DNA from: Anarhynchus alexandrinus
Taxonomy: Eukaryota > Chordata > Aves > Charadriiformes > Charadriidae
Direction: 5' to 3'
DNA length: 64,000 nucleotides
NCBI GenBank assembly: GCA_008711295.1
Contig: VUYV01000068.1
Location: 3,035,602-3,099,601 of the forward strand
Under the pieces are notes generated by a model. It was given only the letters and a program-made list of their open reading frames with translations. It searched no databases and was not told where the DNA came from. Below are positions 39,881 to 57,310 of this stretch, piece by piece (position 1 is the first letter of the stretch; each line of letters opens with the position of its first letter). Position numbers and translations under genes: made by a program.

Positions 39881-39920
39881 GTATGTGTGTATATATACTC
39901 ATACATATATACACACATAC
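39881..39920. repeat. Perfect inverted repeat, 16-bp stem with 8-nt loop
   Basis: GTATGTGTGTATATAT (39881-39896) is the exact reverse complement of ATATATACACACATAC (39905-39920). It is built of alternating purine-pyrimidine steps. If the distal poly(A) site of FAM89A is used, this hairpin lies in its 3' UTR. Confidence 0.85.
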
Positions 39921-41602
39921 ACACAGAACTTTTTAAATACAGATGTAGCCATTTGGATTATCTGTGTTTGCCTCATCATTCATTTTAGTTTTGGGTGAGT
40001 GAAGTAATTAGACCAGACTTAACATTAAAAAAAAAAAATCCAACCATTGCCACAGAATAGATTAAGAACTTATACACACACACAATTACAGCACAGTCTT
40101 TACTCTTGTGGCCTTTAAATTCCACTAAAATAAGCCAGTTTTAGAGGAAACACACAAAACCTCCACCCTGGGAGTCTCTTGGCTTTTATCACTGCAACAT
40201 CCTAGCCTTTGCTAAAAACTAAGAGAGGAGCTACCCCAGAATGTGATCTCCAATTCTTTCTGTAAACTGTATGCATGCCAGACATGAACCATGCAAAAAC
40301 CCTTTGAGATTTAAGCCCTTAATTATTAGCTTCTGTCAAGATTCAGGCACTGTGCTTTACAGCAATCTTTAGAATCAAAGTTAAGAAATGAAGATAGCGT
40401 TGGGAGCTGATTTTACTTAAAATAGAGAAGGGTGAAGACTCAGATAGTTGGCAACTCTCATTTTCCAAGCTGATTAAGCATTACATGTACACACTATGAA
40501 ATAACAAAAACTTAACCAAGTGCTTTAGTAAGTTCCAAAAACAAAAATAAGTTATACTTCAAAGAACAAGTTAGTATAAAAAGTTTTAACATATGCAAAG
40601 TATGTACTCAAAATACTTATTTTGCTTTTTTAAAAAGAGCTGTAGTCTACCTTACAGAAACAAAGTTCACCCAGTATAAAATATTGCAATTTGTCCCATT
40701 TTGTCATATGAGAGGTTTCTTTATTCTTCATATGATCAAGAACACTTGCACAAGAGTTCATGTTATTCCAAGCCACACAGTGGCAGACAGACTATGTTTG
40801 AATCTGTGCTTTTACTATGCAGTGCAGTAAAAGCTAAGCAAACCATTTCAGAACAGAGTTTAGCAGGTCAAAGAGCTATGTTGATGCGAGAAATCCAGAC
40901 AACAGTATAAAAGTTAATGCCAAGTGACAGTACCAAGAAAGTGAATTAGACCAACAGAAAAAAATCCTGCTGATAACATTCACTATCACATGTACAGCTT
41001 GTAAGCTAGGAATAAGGAAAAGTCAAAATTAGCTTAAGGAGAAAAAAAACATTTAACCTGTGTAAACAATCCACCCAGTACAAAACTGGATGCAGCTGAT
41101 AAGAGCAGAACTAGCTTAGTAGAGCTGAGGATGTGCGTGCATCCAGATGCCTGTTCAAAATGCATTTATCAATACCGTTGACCAAAAAAAAAAATATATC
41201 ACCGATAGCTATTTACACCACAGCGGAGGCTTCCCTCCCCCCTTAAGTAGTTATTACAACTCAGGAAGTCGCTGCTGTCTTCTACGATTAAAATTCCAGT
41301 TATAAGCTACCAACATTTATAAGTTGAAAACACCCACCTTGCAAATTAAACTGAAAACTCTTGTCAAGCATGTCTGAGGACTCTTCAAAAGTTAGAGTAC
41401 AGCACTTTCCTCAAGTGGTATTTGCATGAGTAACTTGTACTGACAGCCTGTTAAAATAAGTGAATTTAACACAACTCGGGGTAGCTGGGTGTTCCTTCTC
41501 AGGAAGAGGGATCCATACAGATTCCAGTCGTTCTTGCCGAGGCGTGTTACAGGGAGAGGAGGACAAAAGAACCTCGGTCAGCCTGGAGGTGAATCTTCCT
41601 GC

Positions 41603-46460
<4,858 letters not shown>

Positions 46461-46633
46461 GAAAGCTGATTAAATGCTGCGGGTGGAGGGTGGCGGTGTT
46501 GGTGTTATCCCGGTCACCTGATAACACGAAAGTGCTCTCCCTTCCCACCAAGGTGTTTCCCTTCACGTCCTCCCAGACAAGCTTTGGATCGAAAGCGTTG
46601 CAGCTGAACAAACTTTAGTGTATCCACTCTGTG

Positions 46634-47154
46634 AATCACAGAATGGTTTGGGTTGGAAGGGACCTTAAAGATCATCGAGTTCCAACCCCCCTGCCGTGGG
46701 CAGAGACACCTCCCACTAGACCAGGTTGCTCAAAGCCCCATCCAGCCTGGCCTTGAACACCTCCAGGGATGGAGCTTCCACAACTTCTCTGGGCAACCTG
46801 TTCCAGTGTCTCAGAGTGCAAAATTTTTTCTTAATATTTAATCTAAATCTACCTTCTTCCAGTTTGAAGCCATTCCCCCTCATTCTATCACTACATGTCC
46901 TTGTCAAAAGTCCATCCCCAGCTCTCCTGTAGGCACCCTTTAGATGCTATAAGGTGTCCCCAGACCCTTCTCCAGGCTGAACAGCCCCAACTTTCTCGGC
47001 CTGTCTTCATAGGAGAGATGCTCCAGCCCCCTGGTCACCTTCATGGCCCTCCTCTGGACTCACTTCAACAGGTCCATGTCCTTCTTATGCTGGGGGCTCC
47101 AGAGCTGGACGCAGTACTCCAGGTGGGGTCTCACCAGAGCAAACTCCCTCAATC
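46634..47154 (-). mobile_element. CR1 LINE 3' fragment with end of reverse-transcriptase ORF (interrupted)
   Basis: The longest CR1 copy in the window. Read on the minus strand it encodes VRPHLEYCVQLWSPQHKKDM and, further on, KHWNRLPREVV-like and LEVFKARLDGALSNLV motifs, typical of the CR1 ORF2 C-terminus. It then runs into the 3' UTR and the terminal CCATTCTGTGATT. At its left end in CR1 sense (47154) it is cut by a solo LTR. A few CR1-like bases resume after 47571. Confidence 0.93.
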
Positions 47155-47571
47155 TGAGAGACAGCTCTGGTTCTATTCCAGCTTTATTCACAGGGCGGTT
47201 TATTGCTCTGGCGATCAGAAACACCCACGTGCTTTGGTGAGAGGGTGGTTGATGGCAAGGGTGCCACGCTGCAGGACAGGGGGGGTTTGGGCAGGGACGG
47301 ATGCAGCGCAGGAGCCCCTGACCCTGCCAGTGCGGCCACAGTTCTGGCGTCACGGGGATACAACCTCAGTGTGCCCACTCTCAATGCGTTTCTGCGCCTT
47401 TTATTTTTCCCCCCTTTTTCCTTGACATGTTTCTGTCTCTGAAGTCTCTTGAATAAATTACAGCAATTTTGGATCATTCAAAATCCAAACCAAAGCAGGG
47501 TATAAAATTGGAGTTCTGGGAATGTGCTGCCATTCCAAAGTCAGCTGTTTAAAGGTGCTGTCCTATTGCCA
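47155..47571 (-). mobile_element. Solo LTR of an endogenous retrovirus inserted in CR1
   Basis: A 417-bp segment begins TG and ends CA. It is flanked by the 5-bp direct repeat CAATC (47150-47154 and 47572-47576). On the minus strand two AATAAA signals lie near its 3' end (47199-47204 and 47183-47188), then a short U5-like stretch ending GTCTCTCA. Removing it joins CTCCCTCAAT to CCTGCT, which restores the CR1 consensus CTCCCTCGACCTGCT. That is independent support for insertion. No internal retroviral genes are present, so it is a solo LTR formed by recombination. The family is not identified. Confidence 0.8.
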
Positions 47572-49956
47572 CAATCCTGCTTCGCTTGTGGGGTTTTCTC
47601 ATCAAGAAATAACCAGATGCAGTGATTTTGAGTTAAGCCTCTACGTTATGTTCAGTTTTGTTCCCAGACTCGCATGCCTTTTTCATGGCTTAAATGTCAT
47701 CAGACTCTGTGACAATTGTTTTAAAACTGCTTACAGTGGAGGAAGCTTTTGCCAATCTTTATTCATGTTTACACACTACTTCAGGGATTGATTTTTCAGA
47801 TGACCTGATGTGCTTTTTAATGTTTTGTACATTGGAATCAAGAAAATTTTTTTTCCCCCTTGTTTGTAATGATGCCACTTCTGCTCTGGTCGATTGTGAA
47901 AAATAAAAAAGTGCTGATAGCTTTTATGAAACTGAAGGCATTTAAAACCATCCCTATTGTAGATTGAAAGCATCAACAAACCCCTCATCCTTCCAGGCCA
48001 AGGGTGCCTGACAGCAAAAATATTGATTTGGTTTGCTAAGGGTGGAGGCACTGTATTATCTTCCTGCTTATTAGTGAATACATTTATTTGGTCTCCTTCC
48101 AATGTGCACACACACCCTTTTTTCCCCCAGATGACAGCTGTTTGGAAAAGCTTGTGAATATTCTTATGTTATCTAGACCAGCTTATCTTAATTATTTTTT
48201 TCAGCTTGCCTGATCTCATTAGATTCTAAGTGCATTTTCTTCACACTCAGGTCCTTTAGGCACCTTGTTGCCATGTCTTTACTATTGCAAAAATCTTTGT
48301 GCTGGCTTACTGCTCAACTTTGTCACCTGAAAAATAAAGAAAAAAGCTTTTTGAGTTCTCAGTGATCCTTCTCTCAGTTGGCAACCTTATCTAGCCTTCA
48401 TTCATATTAAATTCATAACTATCCCTTAAAATCTAAATCTACTGCTTTATTTAGTCTGACCTAGTTATAACATGGTGATAATGGAAGCTGGAGCCTTTTG
48501 CAGTTCTGTCTTTTGGTTACGGAGTAAGCTTTTGTTAGCTGTATAAACCTCTCAGTCTTTGTTGGTTCCTGGAACTGAACTACAGAAACACGTTACTCAT
48601 CTAAACTGTCCTTTGCTAAGGACTTTACCTAAAAAAACCCACATTAAAAGTACATGTAGTTTATGTCATAAAGAGCTAGGAAGTGCCAGAAGAGAGGTGT
48701 CTCATACCGTTTCCTTATGCAAATGCATTATGGTGTATTTTTAATTTACATATTCATATGTGATTTTTTTTCTTTCCTCATTCATTAGGAGGATACACAA
48801 TGCCTGTGTATCATTTGTACATCATTTACTGACATTTCTCTTTCCAAATGTCTTGATCTATATGCATTATAGTGTATCTTGAATTGATATACTGTTTCCT
48901 ACAGTCTTTTCTATGATGCTTTCCCCTCTAATAACTGACTTATCTACAAATGTTAATGAATCCTTCTTTATGACAACTCAGTGACAGAAGGCAGTATTGC
49001 TCTCCACACTAGAACCAGGACATGGGGAGCTAAAGGTAGGTCACGGTAAAAAACATCTACTGATTTTAAGTGCCTGGTTTGTGATTCCTAGGGATGATTT
49101 TCTGCCTGACAGAACTGACAGAAGGACGCGTGCCTCCGCTTGAAGCTGTCCTGCGCAGAGCAGCACCTTTGCTTAAAGCCACCTTCATTAGAGATTTATG
49201 GTAAGACTCCAGATTTTGCAGTGATGTTGCTAATATCACGTTTGGTCCACTGTGCAGCAGTGATACCTTAAAACTTGCCAAACAAGGTGCACCAGAGCTC
49301 ATCTGTCAGTCCTTTTTGTGTTTGCAGGATGTCTCTCATTGGGTTAACTTGCAGTCAGGATTGCTTGTCAAGGACAGGTCAGGATCCAGATATCACAAAC
49401 CGGGCATATGCAAGACAAATTAATAATTAGTGACACACTCTTCCATTTGTTCCTGTAGTCAGAGTGCCTGAACGTATTCTGTTTCTCATGAGGCCTGTGG
49501 TTTTTATCACTGATGGGGAGGAACAGAGCTCACGCTGTTCTGTGGTGCTCTGGGAATGATTTGAAATTCAGTCCTTTGGCTAAGAAGAATTTAGAAGATG
49601 CTGGGTATAACTGGCACCTGTAGTGGCATATCCAAACAGAAATTAGATTTTCAGCTAAAGATCATTCAGTTCTTAGGCATCATTTTTCATCAGAGAAGTG
49701 GTTTTAAATAAAAATGGTTGAGTCCTAGTTTTGACACTTTTTTTCCCAGGTATATTTCCATATCTATGCCTAAAATGTGAAAACCCAAGTATATTTTAAC
49801 ACACAGAATATCACAGGGGCTTCCAGCTAGGTCCCTAGCAAAGCAGTATCAGATCTAGAGCAGACATCCTCCCATTTAAACTACCTGAGTAAACCAGAGC
49901 AATAGTGGGCTGTTACCTGTTTTTATAGGTCTGCTGCCGCATAGACACTCAAGAAC

Positions 49957-50006
49957 CCAGGCTTCAGTTTAAATGAAGAGTAATCTGATCCAGGCTTCAG
50001 TTTAAA
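49957..50006 (+). repeat. 17-bp direct repeat pair
   Basis: CCAGGCTTCAGTTTAAA occurs at 49957-49973 and again at 49990-50006. This is a short local duplication with a 33-bp period. Confidence 0.85.
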
Positions 50007-50190
50007 GCTCTTGATGAAATGTGTTCTTGTGGTTATAAACCCTTGTGCGTGCCACTTGCTCTCCCAGCAAAAAAACCTGCTGTTTTTTCACCAGTTCCTG
50101 TCCTTGTCCTTGTATGGACCCTGTTCCAAAGCAATGTCCCTTAGCTATGGCCCCTGATGCCTTAGTTCCTATCCCTGCCTTTTGCTTTTC

Positions 50191-50400
50191 ATAGGATCAT
50201 AGAATGGTTAGAGTTGGAAGGGACCTTAAAGATCATTGAGTTCCAACCCCCTGCCATGGGCAGGGACACCTCCCACTAGACCAGGTTGCTCAAAGCCCCA
50301 TCCACCCTGGCCTTGAACACTTCCGGGCATGGGGCATCCACAGCTTCCCTGGGCAACCTGTTCCAGTGCCTCACCACCCTCAGAGTAAATAATTTCGTCC
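50191..50400 (-). mobile_element. CR1 LINE 3' end fragment
   Basis: It begins ATAGGATCATAGAATGG on the plus strand, followed by the usual GGAAGGGACCTTAAAGATCA section. It runs to CACCCTCAGAGTAAATAATT and is truncated there. Same orientation as the other three CR1 copies. Confidence 0.92.
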
Positions 50401-51023
50401 CTCTTGCTTCAGCTGCCATGTGTGCACTCTTGCTGCTGCCTTCCTCAGCCTTTCTTCGATATCTAATGCTGCCCTTTAGCCCCCTGCGGTGAAGTCAGAC
50501 TGCTATTTCTTCCTTTTTCATGGAGAACCAAAAAAAGCAAAATTTTGACAACAGGAGAGAAAGAATGCGTCCAGGGCATGGGGGGTAGGTATGATAGAAA
50601 GGTGTTTAGGACTGGGCAGAGCAAGGACAATAGATTCAGAAGGAAGCAAGAATCAGAGGTTACACAGAAGGACTGGTCTGTAAAGATCTGTAAGTCCGTG
50701 TGAGTAACAGTTGCACCACTGAAGGCATCTTCCAGCCAGCAATAATGTGCATGTAGGGTTATTTTTATTCCCTTTTTGTTTGCAAGTGGCAGCTACCTAA
50801 AGCAGAGCTCTGATTCCTCTCTCCTTTTCACAGTGAGGATGGCACAGATTTTTGAACTAATTTATGCCCAGTGTAATACAGTCAGAAATTTGCCACATGC
50901 AAATGGAAATCTGAAGAGCACGTGCATGTGGCAAATAGGCAGTTACATTTCTGCAATGACAAGGGGTCTATTTCCTCTCTCTCGCTGTTTTTTTTACGTT
51001 GCAATCAGCTACCAAGTGCTACT

Positions 51024-51080
51024 GAAGGGGGAAAAAAGTGTTGTGAAGGGGGAAAAAAGTGTTGTGAAGGGAAAAAAAGT
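51024..51080 (+). repeat. 21-bp tandem repeat, 2.7 copies
   Basis: The unit GAAGGGGGAAAAAAGTGTTGT starts at 51024, 51045 and 51066. The last copy is partial, with one G-to-A difference. A recent local slippage product with no coding meaning. Confidence 0.9.
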
Positions 51081-51765
51081 AATATCAGAAATTCTGGTTC
51101 AGGATTATAGGAAGGATCATGCTCAGGAGAAATAAGGACTTCATCTGATAGTAAAGTTGATGGGACTTGCAGTTAAGGTAACCAACCGTTTATTTTCCTG
51201 ATGCCAAAATCTGGCGTGTTCACATCTCTGTTTAACCTTAGATCAAACTATAAATCTCCACAGTACATCACTCGGTGCTCTGCAACACTGGTTTTAAAAT
51301 CTCCTCACTCTGTCCTCTCACTTTATTAAATGTAGCAGTATCAGTCTTTTTTTCCTACCTCTCCAGTCTTGTAGATTCTTCCCCATTATGTGAACTCCAG
51401 CAGAAAAAAAAGAGTTGTGGTTTTGACCACACCAAATTCATATTCCTGCAATGTGTCCTTGTCTTCAAGATTTCTGTTGTAATTAAGAAAGCAAGCCACT
51501 TCAGTATTTTGTATCAGCTGGTAAAAGCAAATGCCCCCAAATGAATCAAGAAATAACAGTAGGCTGTAGGAATTAATAATTTCAGTATCATATGAAAATT
51601 CGTAGCCATGAAAGAAGCCAGCAGAGTTTTGTGAGATAATTATGTCATAAACTGGCCTCATGCCTGCAGCTCTTAATGGCTCTGAACATCTTCCCTTCAT
51701 CTGCTTTTACTGTGTCAAAAATACAAAAGAAAAGAAGGACTTCAAAAAGTGCCTTTTGATATTTC

Positions 51766-51780
51766 CCCCCCCCCCCCTTT
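51766..51780. repeat. Poly-C tract
   Basis: About a dozen consecutive C bases followed by T-rich sequence. Length is error-prone in sequencing. Confidence 0.8.
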
Positions 51781-54700
51781 CCTCTGAGTTCAGTATAGTT
51801 CTGATAAGCATTTGCTTCTTCAAAAAGATGGCTTGAGGGGGCATTTATTACCACTGCTCTGCCGTTAGTTCGGTTTGTTCGCTTCGCAACGCGGCGCTGC
51901 TTACTCTTAACAGTACCAACTTGACTTACAGTAACAGCTTTCCAGAATCTGATTACTGAAAGCAGATAGCCAGGGGATCAGAGCTACAGGCTTTAAGGGT
52001 ATTTGTCTTATTATCCTAGTGACACTGAGCAGACCCTTTCCTTTGGTGAGATCTGCATCGGGGTCAAATCTGGAGGATGTTGTCTAAGCTGGGCCGAGGT
52101 CGTTTGAGGTAAAAATGACGAGAGTTCTAAATCTGCAGCCAAAACTGCACGGCGGAGAGACAGCGCTGCTGAACAGGGATGGCTGCAGGTATGCAGAAGA
52201 TGTAAGAAGGATTTGTGCTTGCAGAGTCCAGAATATTGCAGATTCTCTAGCAATTTGATATCTGCCCTGAGGCATTTTTGAGTAAGGAGTAGTAGTCAAT
52301 CATTTTTTTAAAAGAATTACACATTTCTCTGCAAAATGGTCAGTTGTAAGCGAACATGGAAGTTTCTGTATACTGTTATGTTCAACTAATGTTAATAAAG
52401 AGATCATATTTCTTGCCTCTTTCTTCTGCCTTCTCCCTTAGTAAATGTATATGTGAGATTTTTTTCCAGGCTGAATATGGAAATCTGTTAGATAGATAAC
52501 ATATTTCCCACAAGACAGATGCAGATTACACTGCTCGGGAGTTAAACGCTTCCCTTCAGCTGTGAGTGGCTATAATGCTTGCTGGGGAGGGGGCATAATT
52601 TTATATTCATATGTACCTGTGTTCTTGGAAAATGACCTTCCTCTCCCACAATGCAAGTAGACAGATTTGTGCCTGGACTGAATTGCTGAATAATCAAATG
52701 CAAAACTGAGGCCATAAAAAAAAAACAACAAACAAACCCAAACAATTCATACCCTTCAGTTCAGCTGGGTCAAACGCCATTATCCCGTACAACCCTCGGC
52801 CCGAGCTGGAGTACCTGGTGGTGCAAACAGCCTGTGCTACGATGGGAGCGCTCGGAAGGGGAGAGTGGCGAGCAGATTTCAGTAGGGCCGCTTCCTTCCG
52901 GCAGCTGGGATTGCACAGGACGGATGAGGCTACAGCAATGCCCCAGAGCACGGCACCCGGGAGCCGAATTGCGGTGGGGCCAAAGCTCGCGTGGAGCATC
53001 CTTGTATGGACCTGGATCTCTTTGTCTTGTGCTGAAAATGAGCCACCTCTGAGGTGGGACAAGGGCAATAATTTAACAGTGCATAACATTATTTCTAAAC
53101 AGTTTAGAGGAGAAAAGTACTCTCTGTAATTGAAAGTTCATTTAGGTAGAGAGAATGTAATTACCTGGCACAGTTAGAGGAGCAAAGCTATTGTGAGTCT
53201 CTGATGAAAGCTGTCATCAGTTATTTAATGGCCAACAAGTGATTAGAATTTTTGTTTCATATTTCATACAAGAACAGCACATTCAGCAGCCCAGTGACCC
53301 CTAAATTCAATGCAGGGGCACTCGGTAATTACTGACTCAGAGGCAGATGTTCTACTAGCTGAACTGTGAGCATCGCTTCATGCAGCATTTTAGTATGTGG
53401 CACCCAAACAGCAACAAGACTGAGCCTTGTTTAGTTTGGGCAATCAACTTTTATAATGGTACAGGCAAAGGAATAACTTTAAGATACTGTCAGTATTTAA
53501 AAATAAAATATGTTCCATGCAGCAAACATAATGCTTGAAAATAACTTCTTGGTGTAAGTACTTACGATACCAGATTTTTATCTGACGTGAACCTGTCAGA
53601 GAAATACTATCAAAGCAGTTCACATTGCAAATAGCACAAAACCAATCCACGCCTCTTCTTTTCCCTCCTTTTCTATTAGAAATGCCCCTCTCAGGGCCTG
53701 CAAACTGCGTGGTTGCTTCTCTGACTCCTACCCAAGAACTCCAGCTGCGCCTGCCAAGAGGGAGGGTGTTCCCTCTCATCACGTGCTGACCTCTTGTGCG
53801 CTTCACAACACAATCGCTCTTCTCAGTTTATTGCCGCCAGATACCATCGTCCCAGACAGACGCGTGAGAGAAACACATCCGGAGCACTGGGGGATCCAAA
53901 GGCTCAGTTCACCTTCCCTCCCTGAAGTCCCTCCAGCTTTTCAGCACTCTTTTTCCTTGTCAGAGCCGTTGGGGAAAAGCTGTAATGCCAACGGCCACCG
54001 CTCCCAGGTGGGAATCGTGCTGGAGCGCAACGATTCCCGCGCACACCTTAGGCACCGGTTGTATCGTTGGAGAAAACTCACACATGTGGCAGGATCAAAC
54101 CATAGGATAATCCAGTCATTTCTTTGCCATTTTACAACTTGGTGCCGTCTGGAGCGTGGCACAGATGGAGCCTAAACCAAAAAGCAATCTGCAGTATCTG
54201 GTAAGATTGCAAAAGGAAACAAAAAACTAAAGTAAAACAAAACAAAAGACTCAAACCCCTGCAGGGGGAAATGCGACAACAAATATCCGCAGAGGGGAAG
54301 CTGTCAAAACCAAACATCTGTTCTGGAAATGGGATCAGATCAAGCTGATCACTGCAGCCATAATCAGGCACTGACAGGAACAAACAGGTATACAAATGAG
54401 TTAGAAGGAAAGAACAGGGATTTCTGAAGTATTTTTGGCAAGTCTGGGAAAATTAGAGTAATTCTGCCTGGGCCAATGCAAACTAAAGGATTATTTGTCT
54501 GTCTTTGCTGAATTAGCCAGGGAAGATGGGAGCCTACAGAGGCTGGCTGAATAGGAGCCATCAGAAATAGGACTGCTAACAAGCCAAGACTTGCCGTGAA
54601 AATGAACTTTTCATAATGTGACGTTGTACAAGCTTATTGTTTCACAGACTCCCGTTTCTTTACTTGTGTATGCTTAGTGCCTCAGTAGCTAGCAACTTTG

Positions 54701-57290
54701 TAGGGGTGTATAAATGTAGGCAATAGTAAAAAATACGTCCTAAACCTCAGTTTTAAGGCCCATCAGTAACCTGATTTCCACTTGCATCCCTAAAGAGTGC
54801 TAATGAGACAAAAGTGGTGGAGATCTTTTGCAGCTCTTGAGGTTACACGTCTGACAGGCAAAAGGAGCTTGTTTCTTCTCACTCTGCTTAGTCTCTCAGC
54901 TTCTTTCTTAGAAACTGTGAGAGGGCAAAACAAATGTAATTTATACAAGGCCACAAACCCCTATAGCGTGAGAAATAAGATTTGGAGTGCAAGGTATACA
55001 TGCTTTGAGTTCAACTTACCATTTTTACATGGTTGCTTTGCAGAGTGCAACTGCTTTTTAATTAATTATGAGTTTTCAGAACTTTTTGGAGTATCAGTGA
55101 CCTGAAATAACTTTAAGATCTCTCACAATTCTTGTCAATTTTCAGCTGTAAGCAAAAAAATAACAAGAAACAGGTCTTTTATGTTTCCATGACTGTGAAA
55201 ATTTTTAGAATAGAATCGACATAATTCTGTCAGTGCTCTGAAAAAAGGTTACTTGCGTCCTGTGGCACCCGCTCTTTTGATGAAGCCATTTATATTTACC
55301 AACTTTATTCTTGTCGAGTCATTCTTTGCTCTGATATTGCTTTGAGGCAGAGAGAAAAAGAAGTGAGATAATTCTATATCAGTTCAGTGAACTGTCATAG
55401 ATCAGAAGATAAACAAGTGATAACTTATAAATACCATGATTTTTTAATCATTTTGAACTTAAGTACTTTGCTGTCTCTGCTCTAGACTTGATTCTGGAAA
55501 TGAATTACTTTTCATTCTCATTCATTTTAAGAAGTATCAGCAAAGCCCTAGCTAGTTAAAACAGCAAGAAGGATGCAATTTAAGACAGTTTCCAAGCTTT
55601 TCGTAGGAAGATGCTTCCTAATGTGTTCTGGATACCTCAGGCATTCCTAAGACAAGCCTCAAATCTCATGGAATCAGCGACAGTCTGTCCACTGACTTCA
55701 GCCGTAGAGGGAATTGAGTTTGGTCCGAGGACTGACATAAGCTCCGTATTGAAGTCCTGTGCATGTCCTGCTCATGGAGTAAGTGATACTCAGCCTCAAA
55801 GACGAGTTTACATCAGCTTTTAGTGGGGGCAGCAGCCTGGTTGTCAAATGCATCCCAGCAGCAGTGATGACTCTTACAGCTGTTCGTAATACATAAACAC
55901 AGCACAGCGTAGAGCCAAATCAACACATATGGGGGATTTTCGAAGCCAGCACCAGATGCAACTGTATTGTCAGGGGAGGTATGGCCTCTTTAGCTTTTCA
56001 CCCTGTATGTCCACACCTTCCTGAACTACAACTTGGACCGTTCTTGGGGCAAATGGGCTTTTTGGGACTACTGCAAACCTGTGACATAGCAGCCTGAGAT
56101 AGGTTCATACAGGCCTGCTGAATCAGTGCAGCGATGGCGTTTGGGGTTTCTTGCTCACCTCTGGAAGACACAAGGGTAGATTGAGCTGGGAATGGTTGGT
56201 CACACAGATCATTGTGACCAACCACTTCCCCCTGCTCTTAAAAAGTGACTGTATGTCTGTGGTGTCGCTATGTTGAATGTTTCGGAAAAGAGCTGACGAA
56301 CAAACTTGCTCTCACCCTTTTCCCTAGGGGAGCTAGGTCCTTAGGGCAACACTGATTAACCACATAGAGCTGGGAGGTGCGTAATAGTCACGTAAACAAG
56401 GATCAAGAAAGACAATGTCATTTGTAATAGTAGCCTGCATAAAGGATACCATCAGCTAGTTTGTCACAGAAAATGTAGGGAATTTGAAGCAGTATTTCAT
56501 TAAACTAAATATTAATAGGGAAGTTTTATCACATTTCACAAATAGCCACTAAAATGGTTGGGTTTTTTTAGCTGAGGACAAGCATTTGACATGCATGATT
56601 TACAAATGCTACTTCCCGTACTGGCAGTGATATAAGACGATCTGAAGGACTGCAGGTGACCGTGCCCTGAATTGTTGGTGTACGATAACATCACTGGTTC
56701 TCTGCCAAACACCCAAGCTGTGCAGGTAATGTGACTTCAGTCTTGTCCTGAGTGGTTTTCATGCTATTACTCCTTCTTGCTGATACATTTGAGCATACTT
56801 CAGCCTTTCTTAGTTTTAATTGTCATCTTTCCTTAGGTATTTTCTTTTTTTTCATTTTTTTTTTTAATAGCTGTATAGCAATACCTTTACCATTGCAGAC
56901 TGAAAAGCCTGGTTTGATATAATCAATCCTTTTCCTCAAAACTTCTCCTAAAAGTGTTAAGCGCACTGCCACATCCATTTGAACCTCAGCGTAGCAGGAC
57001 TACAGCAGGGCAGTTGCATAATGCACTTCTCTAAATCAACTTGAGCAGATGGGAAGGAAAATAGCTTGAGCTAGCACAGCACAACTCCCCTTGGGCACTT
57101 TTCAGATGGCAGTGGAAGTGCAGCCTGGCGATGCCCTACTGTCTTAATTTTGTCCTCGCGGATGAGAGAGGCAGCCTAGCCTGAACAAAGGATTATTGCC
57201 CCCTGGCTCTTCTTCTCCTCCCAGTTTACAGCACTGTGCAACTGCAGAATTTTTGGTTTATGTATTAATTTTATTCTTTATTAAATTAAT

Positions 57291-57310
57291 TAAACATTAA
57301 TTAATGTTTA
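57291..57310. repeat. 20-bp perfect palindrome
   Basis: TAAACATTAATTAATGTTTA is its own reverse complement. It sits in a very AT-rich stretch (57240-57420) that also holds other TTAATTAA elements, similar to homeodomain binding sites. Confidence 0.8.

Larger units (their letters stand above)
39741..41602 (-). other. FAM89A: Candidate FAM89A 3' UTR
   Basis: Sequence downstream of the FAM89A stop codon on its strand. Minus-strand AATAAA hexamers occur at 40720-40725 and 39747-39752. A perfect hairpin lies at 39881-39920. The extent is inferred from the signals only. Confidence 0.45.

Noticed and set aside
52694..53129. 131-codon minus-strand and 103-codon plus-strand open frames
   Set aside because: Mutually overlapping in a CpG-elevated patch. 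No similarity to known proteins recognised.
53783..54175. 130-codon plus-strand frame
   Set aside because: No recognisable motif; overlapped by opposing frames.
54797..55105. 102-codon frame with a signal-peptide-like hydrophobic start
   Set aside because: The hydrophobic run is the only feature. No conserved cysteine pattern or family, no splice partners.
55998..56225. 75-codon minus-strand frame with a protein-like central part
   Set aside because: Short and not assignable. The sequence alone does not separate it from chance.
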